Shown one piece after another: positions 1 to 8,718 of a stretch of 64,000 bases of DNA (position 1 is the first letter of the stretch; the number at the start of each line of letters is the position of its first letter). The notes under the pieces are model-generated. The model had not been told where the DNA came from, did no database searches, and saw only the letters and a list, made by a program, of their open reading frames with translations. Where the stretch lies: the NCBI RefSeq assembly GCF_016650635.1, contig NZ_JAEKFI010000002.1:186001-250000 (forward strand). The letters run 5' to 3'. The stretch is from Pseudomonas sp. TH43 (GTDB taxonomy: Bacteria > Pseudomonadota > Gammaproteobacteria > Pseudomonadales > Pseudomonadaceae). Both the position numbers and the translations under genes were made by a program.

Positions 1-1007
1 TGACGGTGCTGACCGGGGTTGAGGTGGATCGCGTGCTGCTGGAGGGCGGCCGCGCATCGAAGGTCAGCGCCCGCCACGAAGCTCAGGTGAAAAGCTTCAA
101 GGCGCGCAAGGAGATTGTGTTGTGTGCCGGTTCTGTCGGTTCGCCGAGCATTCTGCAGCGCTCGGGAATTGGCCCGCGTCCGCTGCTGGAACGCCTCGGC
201 ATCGGCGTGATTCATGAACTGCCGGGGGTGGGCGGCAATCTGCAGGATCACCTGCAATTACGCCTGATCTACAAGCTGGAAAATGCCCGCACGCTGAACC
301 AGATCGCAGGCAGCGTGTGGGGCAAGATGGGCATGGGCCTGCGTTATCTCTATGACCGCAGCGGGCCGTTGTCGATGGCGCCAAGTCAATTGGGAGCGTT
401 TGCGCGGTCGGGGCCCGAGCAGACGTCGGCGAATCTGGAGTATCACGTGCAGCCATTGTCACTGGAGCGCTTTGGCGAGCCGTTGCACAGTTTTCCGGCG
501 TTCACTGCTTCAGTGTGTGATTTACGCCCGCAGAGCCGTGGACGCATCGAGATTCGCTCGGCGGATCCGGCGGAGGGGCCACTGATTCAACCCAATTATC
601 TGAGCCACCCCGAAGATTTACGTGTGGCGGCAGACGCCATTCGCCTGACCCGCCGCATCGTCAGTGCCCCCGCCCTGCAAGCGTTCAAACCGGTCGAGTA
701 TCTGCCCGGTGCCAGCCTGCAAAGCGAAGAAGAGTTGCAGGAAGCGGCGGCGAAGATCGGCACGACGATCTTCCACCCGGTCGGCACGTGCCGCATGGGC
801 AATGACGGTGAGGCGGTGGTCGACGCGCAACTTCGCGTTCACGGCGTGCCGGGTTTGCGCATTGCCGACGCCTCGATCATGCCGCGCATCACCTCGGGCA
901 ACACCTGTTCGCCTACGCTGATGATTGCCGAGAAGGCTGCACAACTGATCCTCAACCCCAACACCAGGAGCAGCACCCCAAAACCGGAGCTGGCCCAAAC
1001 CCTGTAG
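1..1007 (+). CDS. GMC-family FAD-dependent oxidoreductase (5' end outside window)
   Basis: This is the C-terminal part (about 335 residues) of a glucose-methanol-choline oxidoreductase, a family of FAD enzymes that oxidise alcohols such as choline to aldehydes. The reading frame is open to the left edge, so the FAD-binding N-terminus lies outside. GMC hallmarks are visible: the PROSITE-2-like GSVGSPSILQRSGIGP stretch, the active-site region FHPVGTCRMG with its histidine, and the closing segment LRIADASIMPRITSGNT followed by AEKAA. The TAG stop lies inside the TGTAGGAGC arm of a REP element, so the C-terminus ends where the repeat begins. An MHS-type transporter follows about 160 bp downstream and could import the substrate; the substrate itself cannot be read from the sequence. 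Confidence 0.9.
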   Translation, partial: TVLTGVEVDRVLLEGGRASKVSARHEAQVKSFKARKEIVLCAGSVGSPSILQRSGIGPRPLLERLGIGVIHELPGVGGNLQDHLQLRLIYKLENARTLNQIAGSVWGKMGMGLRYLYDRSGPLSMAPSQLGAFARSGPEQTSANLEYHVQPLSLERFGEPLHSFPAFTASVCDLRPQSRGRIEIRSADPAEGPLIQPNYLSHPEDLRVAADAIRLTRRIVSAPALQAFKPVEYLPGASLQSEEELQEAAAKIGTTIFHPVGTCRMGNDGEAVVDAQLRVHGVPGLRIADASIMPRITSGNTCSPTLMIAEKAAQLILNPNTRSSTPKPELAQTL

Positions 1008-1098
1008 GAGCTGCCGCAGGCTGCGATCTTTTGATTTTAAATTTTTGAAATCAAAACCAAGATCAAAAGATCGCAGCCTTCGGCAGCTCCTACAGGGG
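1001..1098. repeat. REP doublet (inverted pair, TGTAGGAGCTGCCG type)
   Basis: Two REP arms face each other: TGTAGGAGCTGCCGCAGGC on the left and the complementary GCCTTCGGCAGCTCCTACA on the right, with inner GATCTTTTGAT / GATCAAAAGATC segments and an AT-rich loop. The left arm overlaps the stop codon of the GMC oxidoreductase. The hairpin may also act as a transcription terminator or mRNA stabiliser. Confidence 0.85.
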
Positions 1099-1168
1099 AT
1101 ATGCGTTTGATTCATGGACATCGAGCACCAGTGGAACAACAAAAACAATCACTGTGAGGGATACCGAT

Positions 1169-2791
1169 ATGTCAGAACACGCTCAGCCGCTGGACACCGC
1201 AAGCGGCGCCAGCACCCGTAACGACACGCAGAAAGTCATCTTCGCCTCGTCCTTGGGGACGGTGTTCGAGTGGTATGACTTCTTCCTCTACGGCGCCCTC
1301 GCGGCAGTCATCAGCAAGCAGTTCTTCGCCGGGGTCAACGACACCACGGCGTTTATCTTCGCGCTGATGGCTTTCGCCGCGGGGTTCGTCGTGCGGCCAT
1401 TCGGGGCGCTGGTGTTCGGTCGGTTGGGGGACATGATCGGGCGCAAATACACCTTCCTCGCGACCATCATCCTGATGGGCATCGCGACCTTCTGCGTCGG
1501 CCTGTTGCCGACCTACGCCAGCATCGGCATCGCCGCGCCAATCATTCTGGTGGTGTTGCGCATGCTTCAGGGCCTGGCACTCGGCGGTGAATACGGTGGC
1601 GCTGCGACCTACGTCGCGGAGCACGCGCCGATCGGCAAACGCGGTTTCCACACCAGTTGGATTCAATCCACCGCCACCCTCGGCCTGCTGCTATCGCTGT
1701 TGGTAGTGCTCGGTTGCCGCTATTTCACCGGCGATCAGTTTGAAGTGTGGGGCTGGCGCATTCCGTTCCTGTTGTCGATTGTGCTGCTGGGCATTTCCAC
1801 CTGGATTCGCCTGAGCCTGCACGAATCGCCGGCCTATCTGAAAATGAAAGAGGAAGGCAAAACCTCGAAGGCGCCGATCCGCGAATCGTTCGGCAAATGG
1901 GAAAACCTCAAAGTCGTGCTGATCGCGCTGTTCAGCATCAATGCCGGGCAAGCGGTGACCTTCTACGCCGCGCAGTTTTACGTGCTGTTCTTCCTCACCC
2001 AGTTCCTGAAAATGGATCCGGCGGTGGCCAACACACTGCTGATCATCAGCGTGGTGATCGGCGCGCCGTTCTTCATCATTTTTGGCTGGCTGTCGGACAA
2101 GGTCGGCCGTAAACCCGTACTGATGCTCGGCCTGTTGCTGGCGACGGCGCTGTACTTCCCGATCTTCAAATCGCTGGCGCATTACGCTAACCCGGCCATC
2201 GATCAGGCCAGCCGTCAGGCGCCGATCACAGTGTTGGCAGATCCGGCGACCTGCACGTTCCAGTTCGATCCGGTGGGCAAGGCCAAATTCGACAGCCCGT
2301 GCGATAAGGTCAAGACCTTCCTGGTCAAGCAAGGCCTGCCCTACTCCAGCGCCGCTGCGCCTGCTGGCAGCGCCGTGCAAGTGAGCGTCGGCGACGTCAA
2401 ACTCGACGGTTACGACGAAGCCGCACTGCGCGGTGCGATTACCCTGGCCGGCTACCCGCAACAGGCGGATATGCAGCAGATCAACAAGCCGATGATTGTG
2501 GCGTTGATTGTCGCGCTGATCATCATTTCGGCCATGTGCTACGGGCCGTTGGCGGCGCTGATGGTGGAGCTGTTCCCGACGCGGATTCGCTACACCTCGA
2601 TGTCGCTGCCGTACCACATTGGTAACGGCTGGTTTGGCGGGTTTCTGCCGACGGTGTCGTTTGCGCTGGTGGTGTACACCGGAGACATCTTCTATGGGCT
2701 GTGGTACCCGGTGCTGATTACCGGGGTGAGCCTGGTGGTGGGAATGATCTGCCTGCGCGAAACCAAAAACATCGACCTCGACAAAAACTGA
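1169..2791 (+). CDS. MFS transporter, metabolite:H+ symporter (MHS) family
   Basis: A 540-residue inner-membrane symporter. The N-terminus reads FASSLGTVFEWYDFFLYG, the classic first helix of MHS permeases (ProP/ShiA/KgtP relatives), followed by the MFS loop GRLGDMIGRKYTF and RMLQGLALGGEYGGA. The second half has GWLSDKVGRKPVL. Between helices 9 and 10 there is a hydrophilic insertion of roughly 95 residues (about residues 340-435) with two cysteines, longer than in ProP and probably periplasmic. ATG 1169 is preferred over a GTG at 1154 because GAGGG sits 8 bp upstream of it. It follows the GMC oxidoreductase on the same strand across a REP element, so co-transcription is possible. The substrate is unknown. 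Confidence 0.88.
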   Translation: MSEHAQPLDTASGASTRNDTQKVIFASSLGTVFEWYDFFLYGALAAVISKQFFAGVNDTTAFIFALMAFAAGFVVRPFGALVFGRLGDMIGRKYTFLATIILMGIATFCVGLLPTYASIGIAAPIILVVLRMLQGLALGGEYGGAATYVAEHAPIGKRGFHTSWIQSTATLGLLLSLLVVLGCRYFTGDQFEVWGWRIPFLLSIVLLGISTWIRLSLHESPAYLKMKEEGKTSKAPIRESFGKWENLKVVLIALFSINAGQAVTFYAAQFYVLFFLTQFLKMDPAVANTLLIISVVIGAPFFIIFGWLSDKVGRKPVLMLGLLLATALYFPIFKSLAHYANPAIDQASRQAPITVLADPATCTFQFDPVGKAKFDSPCDKVKTFLVKQGLPYSSAAAPAGSAVQVSVGDVKLDGYDEAALRGAITLAGYPQQADMQQINKPMIVALIVALIIISAMCYGPLAALMVELFPTRIRYTSMSLPYHIGNGWFGGFLPTVSFALVVYTGDIFYGLWYPVLITGVSLVVGMICLRETKNIDLDKN

Positions 2792-2802
2792 GCCTACCCC
2801 CC

Positions 2803-2837
2803 CCTGTGGAGAGAGGGATTTATCCCCTCTCCACAGG
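2803..2837. terminator. Bidirectional hairpin between convergent genes
   Basis: Arms CCTGTGGAGAG and CTCTCCACAGG are perfectly complementary, and the intervening AGGGATTTATCCC can extend the stem. It lies 12 bp after the MFS gene stop and 18 bp after the end of the convergent DUF427 gene, so it can serve both. Confidence 0.7.
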
Positions 2838-2855
2838 TTGTTGATCTTAGTGAGT

Positions 2856-3224
2856 TCAGGCCTCGGCCTTGATCACCTCGAACTTCACTTGATCGGGGTA
2901 GAACGCCACGTAATCGCGTATCGGCGCGACCGACACTTTCGGATTTTCGTAAGTCCACACCGCGTTCGCGCCCTCATGCCCCGGCACTTGCAGGCTGAAG
3001 TAGTTGGCGTCGCCCTTGTACGGGCAGTAGCTGGTGTGGTCGGTGCGGGCGAAGTATTTTTCGTCGATGTCTTCGCGAGGAACGTAATACACCGGCGGAT
3101 AGTTGGCCTCGTTGAGGACCATCACATGGGAAGAAGCAGCGACCTGAATGCCGTGAAACTTCACCAGCAGGCAGCCGGCGAGTTGTTCGAGGGTGATGAC
3201 GGGGCTGAGGCCAGAGCTTTTCAT
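2856..3224 (-). CDS. DUF427 domain-containing protein
   Basis: A 122-residue soluble protein matching the DUF427 family. It contains the characteristic HVMVLNEANYPPVYYVPREDI segment split by the family pattern, then TSYCPYKGDANYFSL and WTYENP. The family folds as a small beta-rich domain and has no established biochemical role. The ATG is preceded by AGGAG at a good distance (AGGAGAAACCC-ATG). The gene is convergent with the MHS transporter and separated from the downstream serralysin gene by a repeat element, so it looks monocistronic. Confidence 0.85.
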   Translation of the reverse strand: MKSSGLSPVITLEQLAGCLLVKFHGIQVAASSHVMVLNEANYPPVYYVPREDIDEKYFARTDHTSYCPYKGDANYFSLQVPGHEGANAVWTYENPKVSVAPIRDYVAFYPDQVKFEVIKAEA

Positions 3225-3311
3225 GGGTTTCTCCTGAATACGGCAAAGAGACCGGTTCAGGTATAGCCCATAGGGTCAGGTCAGGGCGATTTTGCAGCCG
3301 AACGGCCAGAA

Positions 3312-3494
3312 GCCCCTCACCCCAAGCCCTCTCCCGGAGGGAGAAGGAGCCTACCGAGGTGTCTTTCGTTCTACACCGACCTGAAAGTGCTTCTTCGATT
3401 ATGGATTCAGCAAAGTGCTATCAGGTCGGCGTATGTCTTCAGCATTCCCCGATCGGTCTCCTCTCCCACTGGGAGAGGGTTAGGGTGAGGGCCG
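3312..3494. repeat. MITE-like intergenic repeat with CCCTCACCC...GGGTGAGGG termini
   Basis: About 180 bp. The outer ends are inverted repeats (CCCTCACCCCAAGCCCTCTCC at the left, its near-complement GAGAGGGTTAGGGTGAGGG at the right). Inside is a second inverted pair, CCGACCTGA and TCAGGTCGG, flanking GATTATGGATTC. The same architecture recurs at 27851-28160. It contains no open reading frame of note and is presumably non-autonomous. Confidence 0.75.
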
Positions 3495-3506
3495 CGTGTT
3501 CAGGCA

Positions 3507-4916
3507 TCACGCAACAATATCAGTCGCCACCGCCTGCCCCACCACACCCACGGCAAAATCAACCTGCCCCTGCCCCGTCAGGTCGACCAGCAGCCCGGTC
3601 TGACCGTTCTGCGCGTAGTACGTCAGGATCGCATCGCCAGCATGGCCGGTGAAATTACTGACGAAGTTCAGCGTAGCGGAACCCGAAGCAAACTCGGCAA
3701 TGCCCGACAGGTCGATCTTGTCCAGGCCGCTTTTGAAATCCATGATCCAGTCCGGCTGGTTGTTGGTCGAGTCGCTTGCCGCGCCGAACACGAAGATGTC
3801 CGCACCCTCGCCGCCCCACAGCACATCCGCGCCGCCACCGCCGTAAAGGATGTCGTTGCCGGCGCCGCCGAACAGATGGTTGATCGCCGCGTTGCCGATC
3901 AGCAGGTCATTGCCCGAACCGCCCACCGCATTCTCGACGGTCACACCGTAAGCAATGGAAACGTTACCCACCAGGCCGCCGACATCGGAGAACGAACCTT
4001 CATTGAGGTTGATCTTCTGGTTCTGGGTGAAACCCGAGAAATTCAGAGTGTCATCACCGCCCCCGTCCCACACCGAGAACACCAGTTTCGACGACGCCGA
4101 CGTGGCGCTGTAGAAATCGCGCCCGGCATTGGAACCGAAACCGTAGGTGGTGTCGCCGGCACGGGTCTCGTAGTTAGCGCCGTAAAGTTTCTGCACCGCA
4201 ACGATGTCGTCCAGCAGCGGTGCCGATGCATAGGCCCCGCTGCCGTCCTTGCTGAAGTTCTGGTCAGTGTTGGCTTCGCTCCAGTAGCTCATCAGGCTGT
4301 AACCACGGGTGTCTTCGGCGTACTTGGCGTCGTTGTAGGTGGGGTTGCCGTTGCCGGCGTTGTAGGCGCCCGGGTGCGACAGACCGAGGGTGTGACCAAT
4401 TTCGTGGGTCAGGGTCTGACGCCCGTAGTTGTTGGTGTCGGGGGTCTTGTTGACCTGATATTGATTGTTGATCAGGTACCACGACTGACCGTCATAGCTA
4501 CTGCCGCTCGGCAAGTAGGCGAACGCCGCGCCGCCGGTGCTGACATCGTAGTTGCCGAAGGTCATGTGGCCATCGCCGCCCTTGCCTTCGCTGAAGGTGA
4601 CATTGGCGACGTCGGCCCAGGATTGCATGGCCAGCACGGCTTGCGCCTTTTGCTGGGCGCTGAATTCACTGAAGTTGCCCAGCTTGGCGTTGTAGTTCGC
4701 CGGTTTCTCGGTGAGGAAGTTGTAGCTGAGGTCGATTTTGCCGTCAGCGTTTTTATCGCCCCACGACAGGCCCTTGCGGAGGATTTCGTCAGCGGCCTGG
4801 TCGGCGGTGAACGAGGGTTTGCCGTTGACCAGCGTGTCACCGCCACGGTCGTAGAGGTGGCTGAAGGTGTCGATGGCGGTAAACGCCGTGCTGGCGCTGG
4901 AGGATGCTTGAGGCAT
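3507..4916 (-). CDS. aprA: Serralysin-family alkaline metalloprotease (AprA-like)
   Basis: A 469-residue secreted zinc protease of the RTX serralysin family. The zinc site [11 protein letters not shown] is at residues 171-181, the Met-turn YSLMSYW around residue 209, and calcium-binding GGxGxD repeats run from about 332 to 376 (GGSGND, GGAGND, GGGGAD, GGEGAD). The C-terminus ends in DIVA, the Asp-plus-hydrophobic tail recognised by type I secretion systems. There is no Sec signal, as expected. The start at 4916 has AAGGA 8 bp upstream. Unusually, no aprI inhibitor or aprDEF secretion genes are adjacent, so export would rely on a transporter encoded elsewhere. Confidence 0.93.
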   Translation of the reverse strand: MPQASSSASTAFTAIDTFSHLYDRGGDTLVNGKPSFTADQAADEILRKGLSWGDKNADGKIDLSYNFLTEKPANYNAKLGNFSEFSAQQKAQAVLAMQSWADVANVTFSEGKGGDGHMTFGNYDVSTGGAAFAYLPSGSSYDGQSWYLINNQYQVNKTPDTNNYGRQTLTHEIGHTLGLSHPGAYNAGNGNPTYNDAKYAEDTRGYSLMSYWSEANTDQNFSKDGSGAYASAPLLDDIVAVQKLYGANYETRAGDTTYGFGSNAGRDFYSATSASSKLVFSVWDGGGDDTLNFSGFTQNQKINLNEGSFSDVGGLVGNVSIAYGVTVENAVGGSGNDLLIGNAAINHLFGGAGNDILYGGGGADVLWGGEGADIFVFGAASDSTNNQPDWIMDFKSGLDKIDLSGIAEFASGSATLNFVSNFTGHAGDAILTYYAQNGQTGLLVDLTGQGQVDFAVGVVGQAVATDIVA

Positions 4917-5107
4917 GGTGTACGTCCTTGTTTCAGAGTAGTCAGTGTCCGACAGACTACGGCGATCTCCTGGCGAGACCGTCCTGTCGCGCGCGTTGTT
5001 GAGACGCTGGGAACCTGACACACGCCCAGACAACGGCGCTAATCAATTTCTCGATAGAGCCGTATGCCGTCCCTGTATTGCCCGTCACTTGCGGCAATGC
5101 TTTTTAT

Positions 5108-5123
5108 CTGTATATCCATACAG
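5108..5123 (+). promoter_or_regulatory. Consensus LexA (SOS) box upstream of topB
   Basis: CTGTATATCCATACAG fits the gammaproteobacterial LexA operator CTGT-N8-ACAG exactly, and the symmetry extends outward through TAT...ATA and further T/A pairs. A possible promoter overlaps it (TTGCGG, then TATATC 16 bp later). It is 72 bp before the topB start and 184 bp from the divergent aprA start. The strand is given as that of the presumed target, topB. Confidence 0.7.
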
Positions 5124-5195
5124 ATAAAAGTTGCCCCTGGCGCCAAGTCCGGCCATTCTGTGCACCTGTTCCGACCTTGATCGACGATGGTGGTT

Positions 5196-7127
5196 ATGCG
5201 GCTGTACCTCTGTGAAAAACCTTCCCAGGCCAAAGACATTGCGGCCGTGCTCGGTGCCCGGCGCCGGGGCGATGGCTGCTGGCTGGGAACGGACGTCACG
5301 GTGACCTGGTGCATCGGCCACTTGCTCGAAACCGCGCCGCCGGATGCCTACGACGCGCGCTACAAACGCTGGGTCCTGGCGGATCTGCCGATCATTCCGG
5401 ACAAATGGAAGATGACCGTCAAGCCGCGCACCGCCAGCCAGTACAAAGCGGTGAAACGCCTGCTCGGCGAGGCCAGCGAGCTGATCATCGCTACCGATGC
5501 CGACCGTGAGGGCGAAATGATCGCCCGGGAACTGGTCGAGCACTGCCGCTATCGCGGGCCGATCCGCCGCCTGTGGTTGTCGGCACTGGACGAAGCGTCA
5601 ATCCGCAAGGCGTTGGCGGCATTGAAGCCCGGCGCCGAGACATTCAGCCTGTATCACTCGGCACTGGGTCGCTCACGGGCAGATTGGCTGATCGGTATGA
5701 ACATGAGTCGTCTGTTCACCCTCCTCGGCCGGCAATCCGGTTACCAAGGGGTGCTACCGGTCGGTCGAGTGCAGACGCCGACGCTAAGGCTGGTTGTGGA
5801 TCGCGACCGCAGCATCGCCGACTTCGTGCCGGTGCCGTACTGGGCGATCGACGTGCAACTGCTGCACAACGGCACCTCGTTTACTGCGCAGTGGCGCGCG
5901 CCGTCGGATGCCTGTGACGATCAGGATCGCTGTCTGAATCAGGCGCTGGCACAACAAGCCGCCGCCGCACTCAACAGCGCCGCCAGTGCTCGGGTGATCA
6001 AGTTGAAGACCGAGCGTATGCGCGAAGTCGCGCCGCTGCCCTTCGATCTCGGCACTTTGCAGGAAGTCTGCTCGAAGAAGCTCGGCCTCGGCGCGCAGGA
6101 AACCCTCGACATCGCCCAGGCACTGTACGAAACCTACAAAGTCGTCACCTACCCACGCAGCGATTGCGGTTATCTGCCGCTGAGCCAGCACAGCGAGGCG
6201 CCAGGGATTCTCGCGGCGCTACGTCAGGCCGATCCGAGCCTTGAAGCGTTGAATGGGTTTCTTGAGCCTCAACGCAAGTCGCGTGCGTGGAACGACGCCA
6301 AGGTCAGCGCTCACCACGGCATCATCCCCACCGCCGCCGCGAAGAACCTCGAACGCCTGAGTGGCAAGCACCGTGCGGTCTACACGCTGATTCGCGCGCG
6401 CTATCTGGCGCAGTTCCTGCCCAATCATGAATACGATCGCACCCAGGCCGACTTCGATTGCAACGGTGAAGCGTTGCGCGCTGTCGGCAAGCAGATCATC
6501 GAGCCCGGTTGGAAACGCGCCCTGCCTGAGGCATTGGCACCGGCCAAGGGCCGTGAGGCGCCTGCGCCGCAAACCTTGCCGACATTGAGCCAAGGGGCTG
6601 AATGCGCTGTCGCGGAGGTGAAGTTCAAGGATCTGTGGACGCAACCGCCCAAGCCTTATACCGAAGGCGATTTGATCAAGGCGATGAAAAACGTCGCCAA
6701 ACTGGTCGAAGATCCCCTGCTCAAGCAGAAGCTCAAGGACACCACTGGGATCGGCACCGAAGCGACCCGAGCGTCGATCATTCAGGGCTTGCTGGATCGC
6801 GGCTATCTGGTGAAAAACGGCAAGGCACTGGCCGCGACACCTGCCGCGTTCAGCCTGATCGACGCCGTGCCCCGCGCGATTGCCGACCCCGGCACCACGG
6901 CGATCTGGGAACAGGCGCTGGACATGGTGCAGAGTGGCGAGATGAGTCTCGAAGAGTTCGTCACCAAACAGGCCGCATGGATGAGCAAACAGGTGACCCG
7001 CTGCTCGGCGCTGAGCCTGACTATCAGCGGCCCACCACCGACCGGCAAAGCAGCCGCACCGTGGAAGAAAAAACGCAAATCAACGCGAAGCCCAACCAAG
7101 CGCACAGCCAAAACCACCGGCAAATAG
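5196..7127 (+). CDS. topB: DNA topoisomerase III
   Basis: A 643-residue type IA topoisomerase that passes single strands through a transient 5'-phosphotyrosine break, acting in decatenation and resolution of recombination intermediates. The TOPRIM domain has EKPSQ at residues 7-11 and DADREGE at 101-107. The catalytic tyrosine is Y319 in VTYPRSD. The C-terminal tail is lysine/arginine-rich (WKKKRKS...), as in other TopB proteins. The start is uncertain: ATG 5196 (MRLYLCEKPS) matches the family N-terminus, while an ATG three codons upstream is also possible; neither has a strong ribosome site. A LexA box lies upstream, suggesting DNA-damage control. Confidence 0.93.
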   Translation: MRLYLCEKPSQAKDIAAVLGARRRGDGCWLGTDVTVTWCIGHLLETAPPDAYDARYKRWVLADLPIIPDKWKMTVKPRTASQYKAVKRLLGEASELIIATDADREGEMIARELVEHCRYRGPIRRLWLSALDEASIRKALAALKPGAETFSLYHSALGRSRADWLIGMNMSRLFTLLGRQSGYQGVLPVGRVQTPTLRLVVDRDRSIADFVPVPYWAIDVQLLHNGTSFTAQWRAPSDACDDQDRCLNQALAQQAAAALNSAASARVIKLKTERMREVAPLPFDLGTLQEVCSKKLGLGAQETLDIAQALYETYKVVTYPRSDCGYLPLSQHSEAPGILAALRQADPSLEALNGFLEPQRKSRAWNDAKVSAHHGIIPTAAAKNLERLSGKHRAVYTLIRARYLAQFLPNHEYDRTQADFDCNGEALRAVGKQIIEPGWKRALPEALAPAKGREAPAPQTLPTLSQGAECAVAEVKFKDLWTQPPKPYTEGDLIKAMKNVAKLVEDPLLKQKLKDTTGIGTEATRASIIQGLLDRGYLVKNGKALAATPAAFSLIDAVPRAIADPGTTAIWEQALDMVQSGEMSLEEFVTKQAAWMSKQVTRCSALSLTISGPPPTGKAAAPWKKKRKSTRSPTKRTAKTTGK

Positions 7128-7201
7128 AATCCCCTCGCCACAGTTTTGGGTTCAATCCAGACTATTGTGTCAGGAGTCTTATCGCCGGGAGTGAACGCCC
7201 A

Positions 7202-7705
7202 ATGCCCATCATCGAACTGCACCCCGCCCAACGCGATGAACTACAAACCATCGAAAACCTCATGCAGTTCTACATGTACGACTTCAGCCAATGGCTGCCG
7301 CTCAAATTGGCCGAGCACGGTTTCTTCAGCATCCAGCCGAAAGATGATTACTGGCGCCACCCGGCCACTCAACCGTTCCTGATCCGCGTCGACGGCGAAC
7401 TCGCCGGGTTCGTGACCGTCGACAACGAAACCCATATCGACGGTGCCGAACACAACATTGGTTACTTTTTCCTCACGCGACGTTTTCGTGGCCAAGGTGT
7501 CGCCCAGTTTGTCGTCTCCACCCTCTTGAGCCGCCTCCCCGGTCAGTGGCAAATTTTCCATATCGACGCCAACCTGCCTGCACAACTCTTCTGGGCACGG
7601 CTGATTCCTGAATTGAGCGGCGGCGATTTCACCCTTCAACAACGTGAAGTAGACGGTTATCCGTGTACGTTCTACCTCCTGCGCACGCCTTTTTCCGTTG
7701 CGTGA
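7202..7705 (+). CDS. GNAT-family N-acetyltransferase
   Basis: A 167-residue protein with the GNAT fold signature. Beta strand IGYFFL is followed by the acetyl-CoA pyrophosphate-binding loop RRFRGQGVAQ (pattern R/Q-x-x-G-x-G/A) at about residues 95-104. The N-terminus (ENLMQFYMYDFSQWLPL) resembles a Pseudomonas group annotated simply as acetyltransferases. ATG 7202 is chosen because the upstream part of the same frame overlaps topB and has no coding character; GGGAG lies about 10 bp before it. The substrate is unknown. Confidence 0.8.
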   Translation: MPIIELHPAQRDELQTIENLMQFYMYDFSQWLPLKLAEHGFFSIQPKDDYWRHPATQPFLIRVDGELAGFVTVDNETHIDGAEHNIGYFFLTRRFRGQGVAQFVVSTLLSRLPGQWQIFHIDANLPAQLFWARLIPELSGGDFTLQQREVDGYPCTFYLLRTPFSVA

Positions 7706-8213
7706 ACGGATCCTTTCTCATTCCAAAACAGCTTTGTCCGACAATATGTAGTGCTCAAAAATAATCACTACAAAACCGTTGACGGCGTCGTTTTGCTTTT
7801 GCATGATGAGGACGTTCCCCGATCGGGAACACGGGTAACACGCTTGAGCAAACTCGTCTGACCGCCGAGTTGTTTTTTCCGGATACACGCTGCCCACAAG
7901 GCAGATTGAAGAAGCTGACCTGGCCTGAACGTCCAGTACAAGGACGAGAAGCGCTGGCGAAAATTCTCAAGACGCTTGTGGTCGACACTGAAAATGTCGT
8001 CAAGGAGCCTCCCGGTTTTCGCTGCTTCTCCTCGTTGTGACGCTATCGCGTAGCAGTTATTCAACACGACTACATGCAACAGATGCACGACCCCGTACTT
8101 CATACGGGCGACCGCTGACGTCCTGGTTTCGGTGCCAGGGATCAACTAACCGATGGGCTACTTGTATTAGCGAATCAACTTTGAAAGATCACCAGACTGG
8201 TCAAGGGGCAAAA
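7706..8213. other. Intergenic region with open-frame remnants, no confident gene
   Basis: About 500 bp without a recognisable gene. A plus-strand frame is open from 7810 to a TGA at 8038 but has no start codon. The frame before it (from a GTG at 7751) breaks at a TGA near 7860, as if one reading frame had shifted. I do not recognise the product. A short hairpin GTAGTG...CACTAC lies at 7748-7771. The promoter for the downstream small gene must also be here. Confidence 0.35.
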
Positions 8214-8546
8214 ATGATGAATCTGAACAATCAACCGACTATCGAAGAACTGGCTCGTATGTTCGCGGCGCAAAAAGACAGCCACGACAGCCATATTCTG
8301 TGGATCAGCAAATCGGGTCAGGTGCATATCGACTGCCTGGCACCGCACGCTGGTGAAGAAGAGTTCGACCAGAACAACCAGAACCTGCTGGCCCGCCTGA
8401 AGATGTACCGTCGCGGCCACGGCTATGTCGGCAAAAAAGCCGCCGCCGACAAGGACTTCATCGGGAATGTTCTGCAAACGCTGAAACAGGCGTGGGACTC
8501 GATGCAGAACAAAAACGAAGTACGGGTGATTGATCGGTTCTGCTGA
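8214..8546 (+). CDS. Conserved hypothetical protein (Pseudomonas small protein)
   Basis: A 110-residue soluble protein of unknown function, of a type I recognise only as conserved in Pseudomonas. It begins MMNLNNQPTIEELARMF and contains HILWISKSGQVHIDCL and the basic segment RLKMYRRGHGYVGKKAAADK. It has no signal peptide, membrane helix or metal motif. ATG 8214 is supported by AAGGGG 6 bp upstream. A strong Rho-independent terminator follows immediately, so it is probably transcribed alone. Confidence 0.75.
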   Translation: MMNLNNQPTIEELARMFAAQKDSHDSHILWISKSGQVHIDCLAPHAGEEEFDQNNQNLLARLKMYRRGHGYVGKKAAADKDFIGNVLQTLKQAWDSMQNKNEVRVIDRFC

Positions 8547-8564
8547 TTTACAACTTCAATAATC

Positions 8565-8601
8565 AAAAGGGCCTGTTCCTGCCAAGGAACAGGCCCTTTT
8601 T
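8565..8601 (+). terminator. Rho-independent terminator
   Basis: Perfect stem AAAAGGGCCTGTTCC / GGAACAGGCCCTTTT with a short TGCCAA loop and a T run, 18 bp after the stop of the small hypothetical gene. Confidence 0.92.
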
Positions 8602-8623
8602 ACATCCGGAATTCACCCCATAA

Positions 8624-8718
8624 CCTGTAGGAGCAGAGCTTGCTCGCGAAAGCGGCGGATCAGCCAATAGAAATATCCGACCGGATTGACCTTCGCGGGC
8701 AAGCCTTGCTCCTACAAA
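8624..8718. repeat. REP doublet (TGTAGGAGC-AGAGCTTGCTCGCG type)
   Basis: Left arm TGTAGGAGCAGAGCTTGCTC and right arm GGGCAAGCCTTGCTCCTACA are inverted partners about 45 bp apart. On the minus strand the right arm supplies the TAG stop of cynR. Confidence 0.85.

Noticed and set aside
3642..5018. 458-codon plus-strand open frame
   Set aside because: It is antisense to the serralysin gene over its whole length; the protease motifs decide for the minus strand.
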